Below, piece by piece: positions 10,331 through 19,150 of a stretch of 64,000 nt of DNA. Under the pieces are notes generated by a model. It searched no databases and was not told where the DNA came from. It was given only the letters and a program-made list of their open reading frames with translations. Location of the stretch: assembly GCA_903825645.1 (NCBI GenBank), contig CAIKBL010000041.1, positions 72,375-136,374 on the forward strand, given 5' to 3'. Source of the stretch: an uncultured Pseudomonadota bacterium. Its GTDB lineage: Bacteria > Pseudomonadota > Gammaproteobacteria > Ga0077536. The position numbers were made by a program, and so were the translations under genes. Position 1 is the first letter of the stretch. Every line of letters begins with the position of its first letter.

Positions 10331-10756
10331 ATGTCCATTGAGCGTACCTTATCGATTGTCAAGCCGAGCGCTGTCCGTGACAACCAGATTGGCGGCATCC
10401 TTGCCAAATTCGAGGCTGCCGGGCTCCGGATTATCGCCGCGAAGATGATCAATCTGACGCCCGCTCAGGCCGGAGATTTCTATGACGTTCATCGCACGCG
10501 CCCATTTTTTCAGGAACTCGTGGATTTCATGACCTCGGGACCCATTTTGGTGCAAGTCTTAGAGGGACCTAATGCCATCGCGAAAAATCGTGAAGTGATG
10601 GGTGCAACCGATCCAGCCAAGGCCGAACCGGGGACTATCCGCGCGGAGTTTGGCAAAGATATTTCCGAAAATGCAGTACATGGTTCAGATGCACCCGAGA
10701 CAGCCCAGACCGAAATCAACTTCTTCTTCGCCGCCAGCGAGCTGTGTCCGCGCTGA
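10331..10756 (+). CDS. ndk: Nucleoside-diphosphate kinase
   Basis: Balances nucleoside triphosphate pools by passing the gamma phosphate through an active-site histidine. The 141-residue protein has the start [15 protein letters not shown] and the phospho-accepting H117 in [12 protein letters not shown], all at standard positions. The ATG is chosen because GAGGAG lies 10 bases before it; a TTG 18 bases upstream would place the ribosome site inside the gene. It heads the run ndk-rlmN-pilW-rodZ-hisS, an order shared with many gammaproteobacteria. Confidence 0.97.
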   Translation: MSIERTLSIVKPSAVRDNQIGGILAKFEAAGLRIIAAKMINLTPAQAGDFYDVHRTRPFFQELVDFMTSGPILVQVLEGPNAIAKNREVMGATDPAKAEPGTIRAEFGKDISENAVHGSDAPETAQTEINFFFAASELCPR

Positions 10757-10761
10757 TTCCG

Positions 10762-11856
10762 ATGACAAGTGCTCCGGTCAACCTGCTTGATCTTGACGCT
10801 GCGGGGCTGGCACGCTACTTCGCGACGATAGGAGAACGTCCCTTTCGGGCGACCCAAATCATCAGGTGGGCGCACCAGCAAGGGGTGGTGGACGTTGCGC
10901 GGATGACCAATCTGAGCCGCGCGTTGCGCGAACGCCTCAGTGCCGAAGCCGAATTTCGAGCGCCTGAAGTGGTCACGTTGCAAGAATCCGAAGATGGAAC
11001 ACTGAAGTGGCTGTTGCGCGTGGATCGGGGTAATTGCATCGAGATGGTTTTCATCCCAGAGGCGGAACGCGGCACGCTGTGCGTATCGTCGCAGGTCGGT
11101 TGCCCACTCAACTGCAGTTTCTGTGCCACCGCGAAGCAGGGATTCAGCCGAAATCTTTCGACTGCCGAGATTATTGGACAGGTTTGGGTCGCTGCCCGCC
11201 ACCTCGGCCAGAATCCAAAAACCCATCGTCACATAACGAACGTGGTGATGATGGGTATGGGTGAGCCCTTGCTCAATTTTGAGCAGGTCGTGCCCGCTAT
11301 GCGGCTTATGATGGATGACAATGCGTACAACTTGGGCCGCCGCCGCGTCACCCTAAGCACGGCGGGCCTCGTCCCCGGAATTGACCGGCTCCGTGAGGAG
11401 TGTCCGGTAAGCTTGGCTGTTTCGCTGCACGCCCCTAATGACGCGTTGCGCGATGAGCTCGTGCCATTGAACCGTACTTATCCACTCGCTGAGCTCATGG
11501 CTGCCTGTAATCGCTATTTGGCGAACAGTCCGCACGATCAGATTACATTCGAATATGTCATGCTTGCCGGCGTAAACGATGATCTCGCGCTGGCACGGCA
11601 ACTGGCACGGCTGCTACGCGGGGTGCCGGCCAAAATCAATCTCATTCCTTTCAATCCGATTGCAGACGCCGACTATCAATGCTCGTCCCACGAAGTTATC
11701 TCCCAATTTCGTGAAATCCTCGTAAGAGCGGGTTATGTGACCACGACACGCAAGACCCGCGGGGACGATATCGATGCCGCGTGTGGTCAATTGGTTGGAC
11801 GCGTGCACGCCAAGGCCGCGCGCCATCGACGCGAATCCGCCGCGGCGACGCGGTAA
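10762..11856 (+). CDS. rlmN: Dual-specificity RNA methyltransferase RlmN
   Basis: Radical-SAM enzyme that methylates C2 of adenine in 23S rRNA (A2503) and in tRNA (A37). The cluster-binding cysteines C114, C118 and C121 lie in [19 protein letters not shown], and the C-terminal conserved cysteine is in DIDAACGQL. The ATG 5 bases after ndk gives 364 residues; a GTG at 10744 overlapping ndk is an alternative. The 3' end is separated from pilW by 5 bases. Confidence 0.95.
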   Translation: MTSAPVNLLDLDAAGLARYFATIGERPFRATQIIRWAHQQGVVDVARMTNLSRALRERLSAEAEFRAPEVVTLQESEDGTLKWLLRVDRGNCIEMVFIPEAERGTLCVSSQVGCPLNCSFCATAKQGFSRNLSTAEIIGQVWVAARHLGQNPKTHRHITNVVMMGMGEPLLNFEQVVPAMRLMMDDNAYNLGRRRVTLSTAGLVPGIDRLREECPVSLAVSLHAPNDALRDELVPLNRTYPLAELMAACNRYLANSPHDQITFEYVMLAGVNDDLALARQLARLLRGVPAKINLIPFNPIADADYQCSSHEVISQFREILVRAGYVTTTRKTRGDDIDAACGQLVGRVHAKAARHRRESAAATR

Positions 11857-11861
11857 GAGAA

Positions 11862-12632
11862 ATGAGCATGTTGCGGGTCGTCTGGTGTGTTCCGATGGTC
11901 GTGGCCTTACTGACCGGCTGTCAGTCGACGGGCTCCTCTTCTTCACCAGGCTCCACCGAGAATCGCATCAAGCTTGCGGAAATCGACACCCAGCTCGGGA
12001 TCGCCTACATGCGAGAAGGCGATAATGAGCTTGCCCTAAACAAACTTGAAAAGGCGCTAGCGGCTAACCCAAGGGTAGCAGAGACACATAATGCGATCGC
12101 GGTTCTCTACAACCTGTTGGGCGAAACACAGAAAGCCGAAGTCCATTACAAGACAGCCATCGGACTCGACCCCAAAAACATTTCGACGCTAAACAACTAC
12201 GGACTGTTCTTGTGCCAACAAGGTCGCTATAAGCAGGGGCAAGAAAAATTCGAGGAGGCTTTCTCAAACCCATTGAACCGGGCACCCGCGAACGCGCTGA
12301 CCAACGCAGGCACCTGTGCACAGCAGGCCAAGGACCCAGCGCACGCCGAGCAGTACTTCAGAAGTGCCCTGCAGATTGCGCCGAAATTGGCGCCGGCGCT
12401 CCTGCGAATGGCTCAGTTAAGTTTTGATCAACAGCGTTTCCTCGAGGCCCGAGGCTATTTCCAACGCTATCTGGAAACGGATGTGCAGAGCGCCCAGACA
12501 TTGTGGCTAGGGATCCGGATCGAACATGGGATCGATGATCGCAACGCATCTGCCAGTTATGCCCTGGAACTGAAAAATAAATTCCCAGACTCGCCGGAAT
12601 ACGGCCTGTATCTGCAAGGAAAATTCAACTGA
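11862..12632 (+). CDS. pilW: Type IV pilus biogenesis lipoprotein PilW/PilF
   Basis: Outer-membrane lipoprotein pilotin that helps the PilQ secretin reach and assemble in the outer membrane. The 256-residue protein begins with a lipoprotein signal (MVVALLTGC, lipid-modified cysteine at residue 20) and then runs as TPR repeats, for example LGIAYMREGDNELALNKLEKA and NNYGLFLCQQGRYKQGQEKF. The ATG just after the rlmN stop is chosen because it puts the signal peptide at the start. It ends in a TGATG overlap with rodZ, as often seen in this block. Confidence 0.88.
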   Translation: MSMLRVVWCVPMVVALLTGCQSTGSSSSPGSTENRIKLAEIDTQLGIAYMREGDNELALNKLEKALAANPRVAETHNAIAVLYNLLGETQKAEVHYKTAIGLDPKNISTLNNYGLFLCQQGRYKQGQEKFEEAFSNPLNRAPANALTNAGTCAQQAKDPAHAEQYFRSALQIAPKLAPALLRMAQLSFDQQRFLEARGYFQRYLETDVQSAQTLWLGIRIEHGIDDRNASASYALELKNKFPDSPEYGLYLQGKFN

Positions 12633-13732
12633 TGCAGACGTCCGGTGAGGAACATCAACTCAGTGCCGCCCGCCTAGCGTTGGGTGCTGGTGCTATGCTT
12701 AAACGCGCCCGTGAGGCGGCAAATATCAGCGCCGCAGATATCGCAGCACGTACCCGTCTCGAACTCAAAGTGGTTGAGGCACTCGAACGGGAAGATTATT
12801 TGAGCCTGGCGGCTGCTGCGTTCGTCAAAGGCTATATCCGTAGCATCGCTCGCGAGTTGAACATCGATTCGGCCCCGATTCTTGCCCAGTACATCCAACA
12901 AGCGCAGATAGAAGATCCGGCGCTCGCTGATTTTTCGTCTCGAAGTCCCGTGCAGATCACGAGCTCGAGTGCGCTCATCCGTACCATCAGCTTGGTATTG
13001 GTCGCGATCGTGCTGGCCTTAGTGGCATTGTGGTGGCAGCATAATTACAAGGCGCCCGCGGAGCCTACCGAGGCCCTGACAGAAATCCCCGCGCCGGGGG
13101 AAATCAAAGCACTGGAAACCGGACCACAGCCGGCACCAACGGGCGCCGACAAAAATCCCGCCACGCCGCCGTTGACAAAGCCGACCGCTCTTTCTTCTCC
13201 CGCCCACGGGTTATTACTCCCGAGCGCGCCAGGAGAACGTTCCGAGAAGCCGGTCGACAAACCGAAAGAGCAGACGCCGCCGGAAACCCCCGGAGGCCCA
13301 TTGGGTCAGGGTGGATCGCCGCCGCAGAAAGCGTCAGTGGCACAGGCTCCGGTAACCGCCGCTGCTTCACCCGCCGTTACCGAGCCGACACCGATGTCTG
13401 CCGAGCAGGAGCCGCCCCCGGAGGAAGAGGCCGTGAACGCAACCCCGGAGCCGAAACCGGCGGCGCCGTCGCCCACCGCGTCGTCGACTGGAGAGCTCCA
13501 GCTGGTGGGGCGTGGGGAGTCTTGGGTCGAAGTCTCCGATGTGGCTGGTAAGCGCCTTTATTTCGGCATGTTGAAGCGCGGACAGAAGGTTGGGGTCACG
13601 GGCAAGCCGCCTTACGATTTGCTCATCGGCAACGCGCACAGGGTATCCGCTACATTGCATGGCAAGCCCATCGATATTCGGGCGCGAGCGGTCAATGGGG
13701 TGGCGCGATTCTCCCTCGGCGAGCCCCACTAG
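12632..13732 (+). CDS. rodZ: Cytoskeletal protein RodZ
   Basis: Inner-membrane protein that links MreB filaments to the elongation machinery and so keeps rod shape. Three parts are clear in 366 residues: a cytoplasmic helix-turn-helix (about residues 20-90, LKRAREAANISAADIAARTR and FVKGYIRSIARELNI), one membrane segment (ISLVLVAIVLALVALWW, near 115-135), and a periplasmic DUF4115 beta domain at the C-terminus (ESWVEVSDVAGKRLYFGMLK). Between them lies an unusually long, proline- and glutamate-rich linker of about 140 residues. In E. coli ispG follows; here hisS does. Confidence 0.93.
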   Translation: MQTSGEEHQLSAARLALGAGAMLKRAREAANISAADIAARTRLELKVVEALEREDYLSLAAAAFVKGYIRSIARELNIDSAPILAQYIQQAQIEDPALADFSSRSPVQITSSSALIRTISLVLVAIVLALVALWWQHNYKAPAEPTEALTEIPAPGEIKALETGPQPAPTGADKNPATPPLTKPTALSSPAHGLLLPSAPGERSEKPVDKPKEQTPPETPGGPLGQGGSPPQKASVAQAPVTAAASPAVTEPTPMSAEQEPPPEEEAVNATPEPKPAAPSPTASSTGELQLVGRGESWVEVSDVAGKRLYFGMLKRGQKVGVTGKPPYDLLIGNAHRVSATLHGKPIDIRARAVNGVARFSLGEPH

Positions 13733-13741
13733 GAGTCTCAT

Positions 13742-15070
13742 ATGACGGCATTGCGCGCCATCCGCGGCATGAATGACATCCTGCCTCCCGACGCTGGTTG
13801 GTGGAGAGAAATAGAGTCGCGCATTACGCGTGTGCTGGCCAATTATGGCTATCAGGAAATCCGACTCCCGATCGTGGAATCGACCCAGGTTTTTTCACGA
13901 TCAATCGGAGATACCACCGATATCGTGCAAAAGGAGATGTACACCTTCACAGACCGCAACGGCGACAGCCTCACACTGCGTCCTGAAGGCACCGCGAGCT
14001 GCGTCCGGGCCGTGCTCGAGAATGGTTTATTACAAACGCCCCAGCGTCTTTTCTACATGGGCCCCATGTTCAGGCACGAACGACCTCAAAAGGGGCGCTA
14101 TCGACAATTTCATCAGGTCGGTGTCGAAGCCTTTGGGATGGACGGACCCGACATCGACGCTGAAATGATTCTGATGACATCCCAGCTCTGGAAAGCACTC
14201 GGACTCAATCAGCTACGTCTTGAGATCAACACACTCGGCACGCCCGCAGTGCGTGCACAATATCGGGATCGCCTAGTTGAATATTTTAGTGATCATCTCG
14301 ACCAACTCGATCCGGACAGTCTCAGTCGGCTCACCCGAAATCCAATGCGGATCCTGGATTCTAAAAATCCGGCGCTCAAGGCACTCATTACCAATGCGCC
14401 ACGTTTGGTCGATAGTTTAGATGACGAATCTACCGCGCATTTTCTGAGTGTCCGCGCGGTCCTGGATGCGGCTCAGATCAGCTATCGCGTGAATCCACAC
14501 CTCGTTCGGGGTCTCGATTATTACTCCAAAACCGTATTCGAATGGATCACGGACGAACTCGGTGCCCAAGGTACCGTCTGTGCAGGCGGTCGCTATGATG
14601 GGCTCGTGGAGCAAATGGGGGGACGCCCCACACCGGCTGTCGGCTTCGCCATGGGGATCGAACGACTGATCGAATTAATTCCCGGGCGTCCGGAAGTCCG
14701 CACGGACGCTGATCTCTACGTAATCGGCGCTACGGTGTCAGAAAAGCCGACCGCCTTGGCCGCTGCAGAAACCCTGCGCACCGCCTACCCGGATTTGCGG
14801 ACACTGTGCCATTGCGGTGCAGAGGGTCTCAAGTCGCAAATGAAACGAGCCGATCGAAGCGGCGCCTTGGTCGCCATCATCATCGGTGCGGACGAATATG
14901 CGGCGGGTGAAGTCACGCTTAAGCCGCTGCGTGGTCAGGGCGAGCAGTGTCGCGTTACGCGCGAGAAGATGGCAAGCGCACTTGGCCCGCTTGTTGAGCG
15001 AACACAGGAAATATCGCCCCTGACCGGGGTCCTTGCCCAGAGCATCAGGAGTATACCAGGTGGAAACTGA
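13742..15070 (+). CDS. hisS: Histidine--tRNA ligase
   Basis: Class II synthetase that charges tRNA-His. The 442-residue chain shows motif 2 (MFRHERPQKGRYRQFHQVG), the histidine-specific segments VRGLDYYSKTVFEW and GGRYDGLVEQMGG, and motif 3 with PAVGFAMGIERL, followed by the anticodon-binding domain. An AGGAG lies just before the ATG. The last 11 bases overlap the GTG start of the next gene. Confidence 0.97.
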   Translation: MTALRAIRGMNDILPPDAGWWREIESRITRVLANYGYQEIRLPIVESTQVFSRSIGDTTDIVQKEMYTFTDRNGDSLTLRPEGTASCVRAVLENGLLQTPQRLFYMGPMFRHERPQKGRYRQFHQVGVEAFGMDGPDIDAEMILMTSQLWKALGLNQLRLEINTLGTPAVRAQYRDRLVEYFSDHLDQLDPDSLSRLTRNPMRILDSKNPALKALITNAPRLVDSLDDESTAHFLSVRAVLDAAQISYRVNPHLVRGLDYYSKTVFEWITDELGAQGTVCAGGRYDGLVEQMGGRPTPAVGFAMGIERLIELIPGRPEVRTDADLYVIGATVSEKPTALAAAETLRTAYPDLRTLCHCGAEGLKSQMKRADRSGALVAIIIGADEYAAGEVTLKPLRGQGEQCRVTREKMASALGPLVERTQEISPLTGVLAQSIRSIPGGN

Positions 15071-15713
15071 CACCTCAGAACGCGAACAAATCGACGAGCT
15101 CCGCAAGTGGTGGAATGCCAATGGAAAGTCAATGCTCTCCGGGCTGCTCATCGGCTTGGTCATTCTTTTTGGGTACCGGTATTGGCAATCGGTGATCGAA
15201 TCAAAGGCCGAAAGTGCCTCGATCAACTATCAGCATTTCCTCGAACGCGCGGCGGCAGGACCAAGCGACGAGGTCCGGTCAATTGGCAAAGCAGTCATCG
15301 AAGGTTATCCCGACAGCGCATACGCCCGTCTCACGGCGCTTTTGCTCGCGCGCATAGAAGTCGAAGATAAAAAACCGGCTGAGGCAAAAAAGCAACTGCA
15401 CTGGATAATCGACAACGGTCGTGATTCGGAACTCGTATCCGTAGCACGCGGAAGACTCGCCCAAATCCTTTTATCGGAAGGCAACGCGGAGGGCGCGTGG
15501 GACGAAATTTCCAAAAACGCGACTGCTTCGAAAACCGAGATGTTCGCGGAATTGAAAGGTGACGTCCTCTCCGCGCTCGGCAAACGCGCCGAGGCGCGGT
15601 CGATGTATTCGCAAGCAATTACGGCGGTCGGCGCGGTCGGTGGGGATCCTGGTTATCTTGAACTTAAACGCGACGCGCTAGGTGCGGACGTGACTACTGT
15701 CCAGACGAAATAA
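15060..15713 (+). CDS. yfgM: YfgM/AncA-like TPR membrane protein
   Basis: A 217-residue protein with one N-terminal membrane anchor (MLSGLLIGLVILFGYRYWQ, near residues 22-40) and a periplasmic tetratricopeptide region of the TPR_21 type. In E. coli the homologue associates with the SecYEG translocon and the chaperone PpiD. The GTG start is preferred because AGGAG ends 8 bases before it; a TTG 27 bases further up also is in frame. It overlaps hisS and is followed by bamB after 3 bases, the usual order. Confidence 0.88.
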   Translation: METDTSEREQIDELRKWWNANGKSMLSGLLIGLVILFGYRYWQSVIESKAESASINYQHFLERAAAGPSDEVRSIGKAVIEGYPDSAYARLTALLLARIEVEDKKPAEAKKQLHWIIDNGRDSELVSVARGRLAQILLSEGNAEGAWDEISKNATASKTEMFAELKGDVLSALGKRAEARSMYSQAITAVGAVGGDPGYLELKRDALGADVTTVQTK

Positions 15714-15716
15714 ACA

Positions 15717-16925
15717 ATGCGCCAGACGTTCATCACGTTTCCCCTCGTGCTCCTCTTTTCCGTCCTGCTGACAGGGTGCGGAGACGATACGAGGACCGCT
15801 ATCCGCGATGCGACAATTGGGTGGATAACGGACGAGGGGAAAGTCGATCCGGAAACGAAGCCCACGGAACTCAGCAAAGATTTTGCCGCCAAGATAACGA
15901 TTAAGGAGCGCTGGTCGAGACAAGTCGGCAAGGGGACGGCAGATCTCTATCTCAAAATCGTACCGGCAACTGACGGCACGTCCGTGTATGTAGCCGATCG
16001 GGAAGGGGGCGTCTTATCACTCGCGGTCGCGGATGGACATAAGCAATGGTCGGCACGCGACGAAAATCGTCTGATATCGGCGGGGCCTGGCCTGGGTGAC
16101 GGCGCCGTACTCGTCGGGACTTCGCAAGGGGAAGTGGTGGCACGAGATGCGACCTCCGGAAAAAAACTCTGGATCGCAAAAGTGTCGAGCGAAGTCGTCG
16201 CCGTGCCACGTGCGGCCAATGGTGTCGTACTCGTACGCACCGGAGACAGCAATCTTTTTGCTCTGGACAGCAGAACGGGCGTCGAAAAGTGGGTTTACGA
16301 TCGTAGCGTCCCCGCCCTGACCCTGCGCGGGGCTGGCGCGCCCACGCTGCATGAAGGCGTCGCCTACACCGGTTTTGCCAATGGCCGCGTCGTGGCCCTC
16401 CGGCTTGAAACAGGCAGTCCGCTATGGGACGTGCAGCTGGCACAACCGACCGGGCGGTCAGATCTGGAACGTCTCGTCGACATCGATGGGGAGCCGGCCA
16501 TCAAGGACAGCTTTGCCTATATCGGCGGTTTTCAGGGCAAGATTGCGGCGCTAAACACAGATAACGGCAATGTCGAATGGTCCCGCGTGATGTCGACATA
16601 CGACAACGTCGCCGTGGACGAGCAACGCGTCTATGTGACGGACGAACGTGGTGTGGTGTGGGCATTAAATCGCACTGACGGCAGCGCCGTGTGGCGGCAG
16701 AAGGATTTAAAATTTCGACATCTGACCGCTCCGACCCGCTTTGAACGCTACCTGGTGGTGGGCGATTTCGAGGGCTATCTGCACTGGCTCGACGCGGAGA
16801 CGGGCGAGATAGTGGCACGGCTTCAGATCGATAAAAAGCGCATCCTGACCGCGCCCATCAATATGGGGGATGTGTTGCTAGGCTACAGCTCCTCCGGAAG
16901 AATCGCTGTCTTCAGCGCCAAATAA
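15717..16925 (+). CDS. bamB: Outer-membrane assembly lipoprotein BamB
   Basis: Periplasm-facing lipoprotein of the BAM complex, which folds beta-barrel proteins into the outer membrane. The 402-residue chain starts with a lipoprotein signal ending LLTGC and then an eight-bladed beta-propeller of PQQ-like repeats, visible as recurring GxLxALDxxTGxxxW stretches such as VVARDATSGKKLWIAKV and LFALDSRTGVEKWVYD. Standing between yfgM and der is its standard place. Confidence 0.95.
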   Translation: MRQTFITFPLVLLFSVLLTGCGDDTRTAIRDATIGWITDEGKVDPETKPTELSKDFAAKITIKERWSRQVGKGTADLYLKIVPATDGTSVYVADREGGVLSLAVADGHKQWSARDENRLISAGPGLGDGAVLVGTSQGEVVARDATSGKKLWIAKVSSEVVAVPRAANGVVLVRTGDSNLFALDSRTGVEKWVYDRSVPALTLRGAGAPTLHEGVAYTGFANGRVVALRLETGSPLWDVQLAQPTGRSDLERLVDIDGEPAIKDSFAYIGGFQGKIAALNTDNGNVEWSRVMSTYDNVAVDEQRVYVTDERGVVWALNRTDGSAVWRQKDLKFRHLTAPTRFERYLVVGDFEGYLHWLDAETGEIVARLQIDKKRILTAPINMGDVLLGYSSSGRIAVFSAK

Positions 16926-16942
16926 TCCGGATACCCTGAACT

Positions 16943-18352
16943 ATGGCGCTAGATATTTCACGTGATGCAAAACCGGCCTTGGCACTTCTGGGCCGCCCTA
17001 ACGTCGGCAAATCGACGCTCTTCAATCGGCTGACCCGCACCCGTGATGCCCTCGTTGCAGATATTCCGGGAGTTACGCGGGATATCAAGGTTGGAATAGG
17101 GAAAGTCGGGCACGCGGCCTTTCTGGTCGTAGATACCGGCGGCATCACAGGCGAATCTTCCGATCTCCTCGCCAATAAAGTCAGCCAGCAGGCACTGCAG
17201 GCGCTCGAGGAGTGCGCGGCCGGCCTTTTATTGATCGATGGGCGAGCGGGTCTGACGCCCGCCGATCGGGAACTTGCCCAACAACTGCGAAAGAACAGTA
17301 CGCCGCTTTATCTTGCGGTCAACAAAACCGAAGGCTTTGATGCCGAGTCGGTATGTGCAGAGTTCTCTGAACTCGGACTGCTCCCATTTGCCATTTCCTC
17401 GGCTCATGGAACAGGCGTCGCCTCGATGATTGAGAACATCACCGCAGGCTGGCTCCAGGAATCCGATCTGCCCGACCCTCACGACCAGAGTATTCGGGTG
17501 GCCATTTGCGGTCGACCTAATGTAGGTAAATCGACGCTGACTAACCGCATGTTGGGCGAGCAGCGAATGATCACGGCGGACATGCCCGGGACAACCCACG
17601 ACAGTGTAGCGATCCCGATGACGCGTCAGGGCAGGGACTATACGTTGATCGATACCGCTGGCTTACGGCGTAAAAGTCGGGTCACCGATGTGATTGAAAA
17701 ATTCAGCGCGATTAAGGCCTTGCAAGCGATCGATCTTGCTCATGTTGTACTCGTCGTGCTCGACGCGCGGGAGGGCCTGAGCGAGCAGGACCTGACGGTA
17801 CTGGGTTCGGTGGTCGAGTGTGGTCGCTCCCTTGTGATCGCCGTCAATAAATGGGACGGCCTCGCGCCAGAATTGCGAGACGAGATGCGTCGCCAGCTTG
17901 ATCGTCGTCTCGAATTCGTAGACTTTGCGAAAACCCACTATATCTCGGCGCTACATGGCACGGGAGTCGGCGACCTGTTTGAAACGATCGATGCCGCATG
18001 GCAGTCTGCCCATGTGGATGTACCGACCAAGGTACTCACCGATCTGCTGGAGCGTGCGCTTGAGCGACATAGCCCACCACTCGTTCGAGGTAGACGGATT
18101 AAACTGCGCTATGCCCATTTTGGGGGTAAAAATCCGCCGACGATTGTGATCCACGGGACACAGACGGATGAAGTGCCGGAGAGCTACCGTCGTTATCTCG
18201 CCAATTTCTTCCGGCAATCTCTGAAATTAGTCGGAACGCCAGTCCGCGTTGAATTCAAATTCGGGGAAAACCCCTTCGAAGGACGGCGTAACCCACTAAC
18301 CAAACGCCAAGTCCAGAAGCGACGCCGACTGCTTCGCCACATCAAAGGCTGA
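16943..18352 (+). CDS. der: Ribosome biogenesis GTPase Der (EngA)
   Basis: Essential GTPase with two G domains in tandem that helps mature the 50S subunit. Both P-loops read GRPNVGKST (near residues 17-25 and 190-198), with G3 motifs DTGG and DTAG and G4 motifs NKTE and NKWD. A C-terminal KH-like domain ends in the basic tail NPLTKRQVQKRRRLLRH. The 469-residue length is normal. It is the last rightward gene of the block and converges on the metallo-beta-lactamase-fold gene; a 12-base palindrome (18363-18374) lies in the 26-base gap. Confidence 0.97.
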   Translation: MALDISRDAKPALALLGRPNVGKSTLFNRLTRTRDALVADIPGVTRDIKVGIGKVGHAAFLVVDTGGITGESSDLLANKVSQQALQALEECAAGLLLIDGRAGLTPADRELAQQLRKNSTPLYLAVNKTEGFDAESVCAEFSELGLLPFAISSAHGTGVASMIENITAGWLQESDLPDPHDQSIRVAICGRPNVGKSTLTNRMLGEQRMITADMPGTTHDSVAIPMTRQGRDYTLIDTAGLRRKSRVTDVIEKFSAIKALQAIDLAHVVLVVLDAREGLSEQDLTVLGSVVECGRSLVIAVNKWDGLAPELRDEMRRQLDRRLEFVDFAKTHYISALHGTGVGDLFETIDAAWQSAHVDVPTKVLTDLLERALERHSPPLVRGRRIKLRYAHFGGKNPPTIVIHGTQTDEVPESYRRYLANFFRQSLKLVGTPVRVEFKFGENPFEGRRNPLTKRQVQKRRRLLRHIKG

Positions 18353-18378
18353 GATAACGACGCGCGGATCCGCGAGGT

Positions 18379-19146
18379 TCAAACATCGAACCAGGGTACG
18401 ACTTCATCCTGCGTCGCAATCGACCATTCAAACCCGCGCGTTTCCTGCGCCACCTGACGTAAGCACTCCGTGACGAGATCGGGATGATTCGTTCTTTTGC
18501 TGAGATGTGCAGCGACGACCTTCTTGAGATTCGCCGATTGCATTGACCGCAAAAAATTTTGGGACTGGGCATTACTGAAGTGCCCATAGTCACCCGCTAT
18601 GCGGCGTTTGAGCCGAGCAGGATAGACCGCGGCAGCCAGTAACGCCGGATCATGATTGAATTCGAGAATCAGCGCGCTGCAGAGCCGATATTGGTCAGCG
18701 AGATGGGCAGTCTGGCTTCCAACATCCGTCAATAGACCCAGCCGGGCCGTCTCGACCGTGAAGATAAACTGGCTGGGCTCTCTAGCATCATGCGGAACCG
18801 CTACAGGCTGAACCTGAATCTCGCCCAAAGTGAAATCCGCGTGCACCGAAATTTGTTGCCAGTGCGGTAACGAACCGATGCGCGCCTCCGTCGCGGCGCG
18901 AGTTCCGCGCGTCGCATACACTGGTATCTCGTATTTTCGCGCAAGCGCGTCGACGCCGCCCGCATGATCGCCATGTTCATGCGTCACGAGAATACCGGTT
19001 AGCGCTGCAGGGTCCACGCTCAAGGCCCGCGCTCGCGCCTCAAAGCTGCGGAGGGAATATCCGCAGTCGATCAAGAGGGTCGTCGCTCCGCTGGCAACTA
19101 AGGTCCCATTGCCCCCACTGCCGCTCCCAATCAGCGCACAACGCAC
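18379..19146 (-). CDS. MBL-fold metallohydrolase (YycJ/WalJ-like)
   Basis: A 255-residue metallo-beta-lactamase-fold protein with the metal motif THEHGDHAGG and a start SLGSGSGGNGT-like (IGSGSGGNGTLV) that is typical of the YycJ/WalJ group of predicted phosphodiesterases or nucleases. Other metal ligands are probably in VPHDAREP and GDYGHFSN. The start is GTG, 4 bases after the bamC stop, so it is likely cotranscribed with dapA and bamC. The substrate is unknown; a link to the outer-membrane or lysine genes before it is not shown by sequence. Confidence 0.85.
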   Translation of the reverse strand: MRCALIGSGSGGNGTLVASGATTLLIDCGYSLRSFEARARALSVDPAALTGILVTHEHGDHAGGVDALARKYEIPVYATRGTRAATEARIGSLPHWQQISVHADFTLGEIQVQPVAVPHDAREPSQFIFTVETARLGLLTDVGSQTAHLADQYRLCSALILEFNHDPALLAAAVYPARLKRRIAGDYGHFSNAQSQNFLRSMQSANLKKVVAAHLSKRTNHPDLVTECLRQVAQETRGFEWSIATQDEVVPWFDV

Positions 19147-19150
19147 GGAA

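Noticed and set aside
10510-11232. A 240-codon minus-strand frame across ndk and rlmN
   Set aside because: Lies opposite two firmly identified genes and has no recognisable protein features.
18363-18374. 12-base palindrome CGCGGATCCGCG between der and the MBL gene
   Set aside because: Short, no T-tract, and such GC palindromes are common by chance here; not called a terminator.
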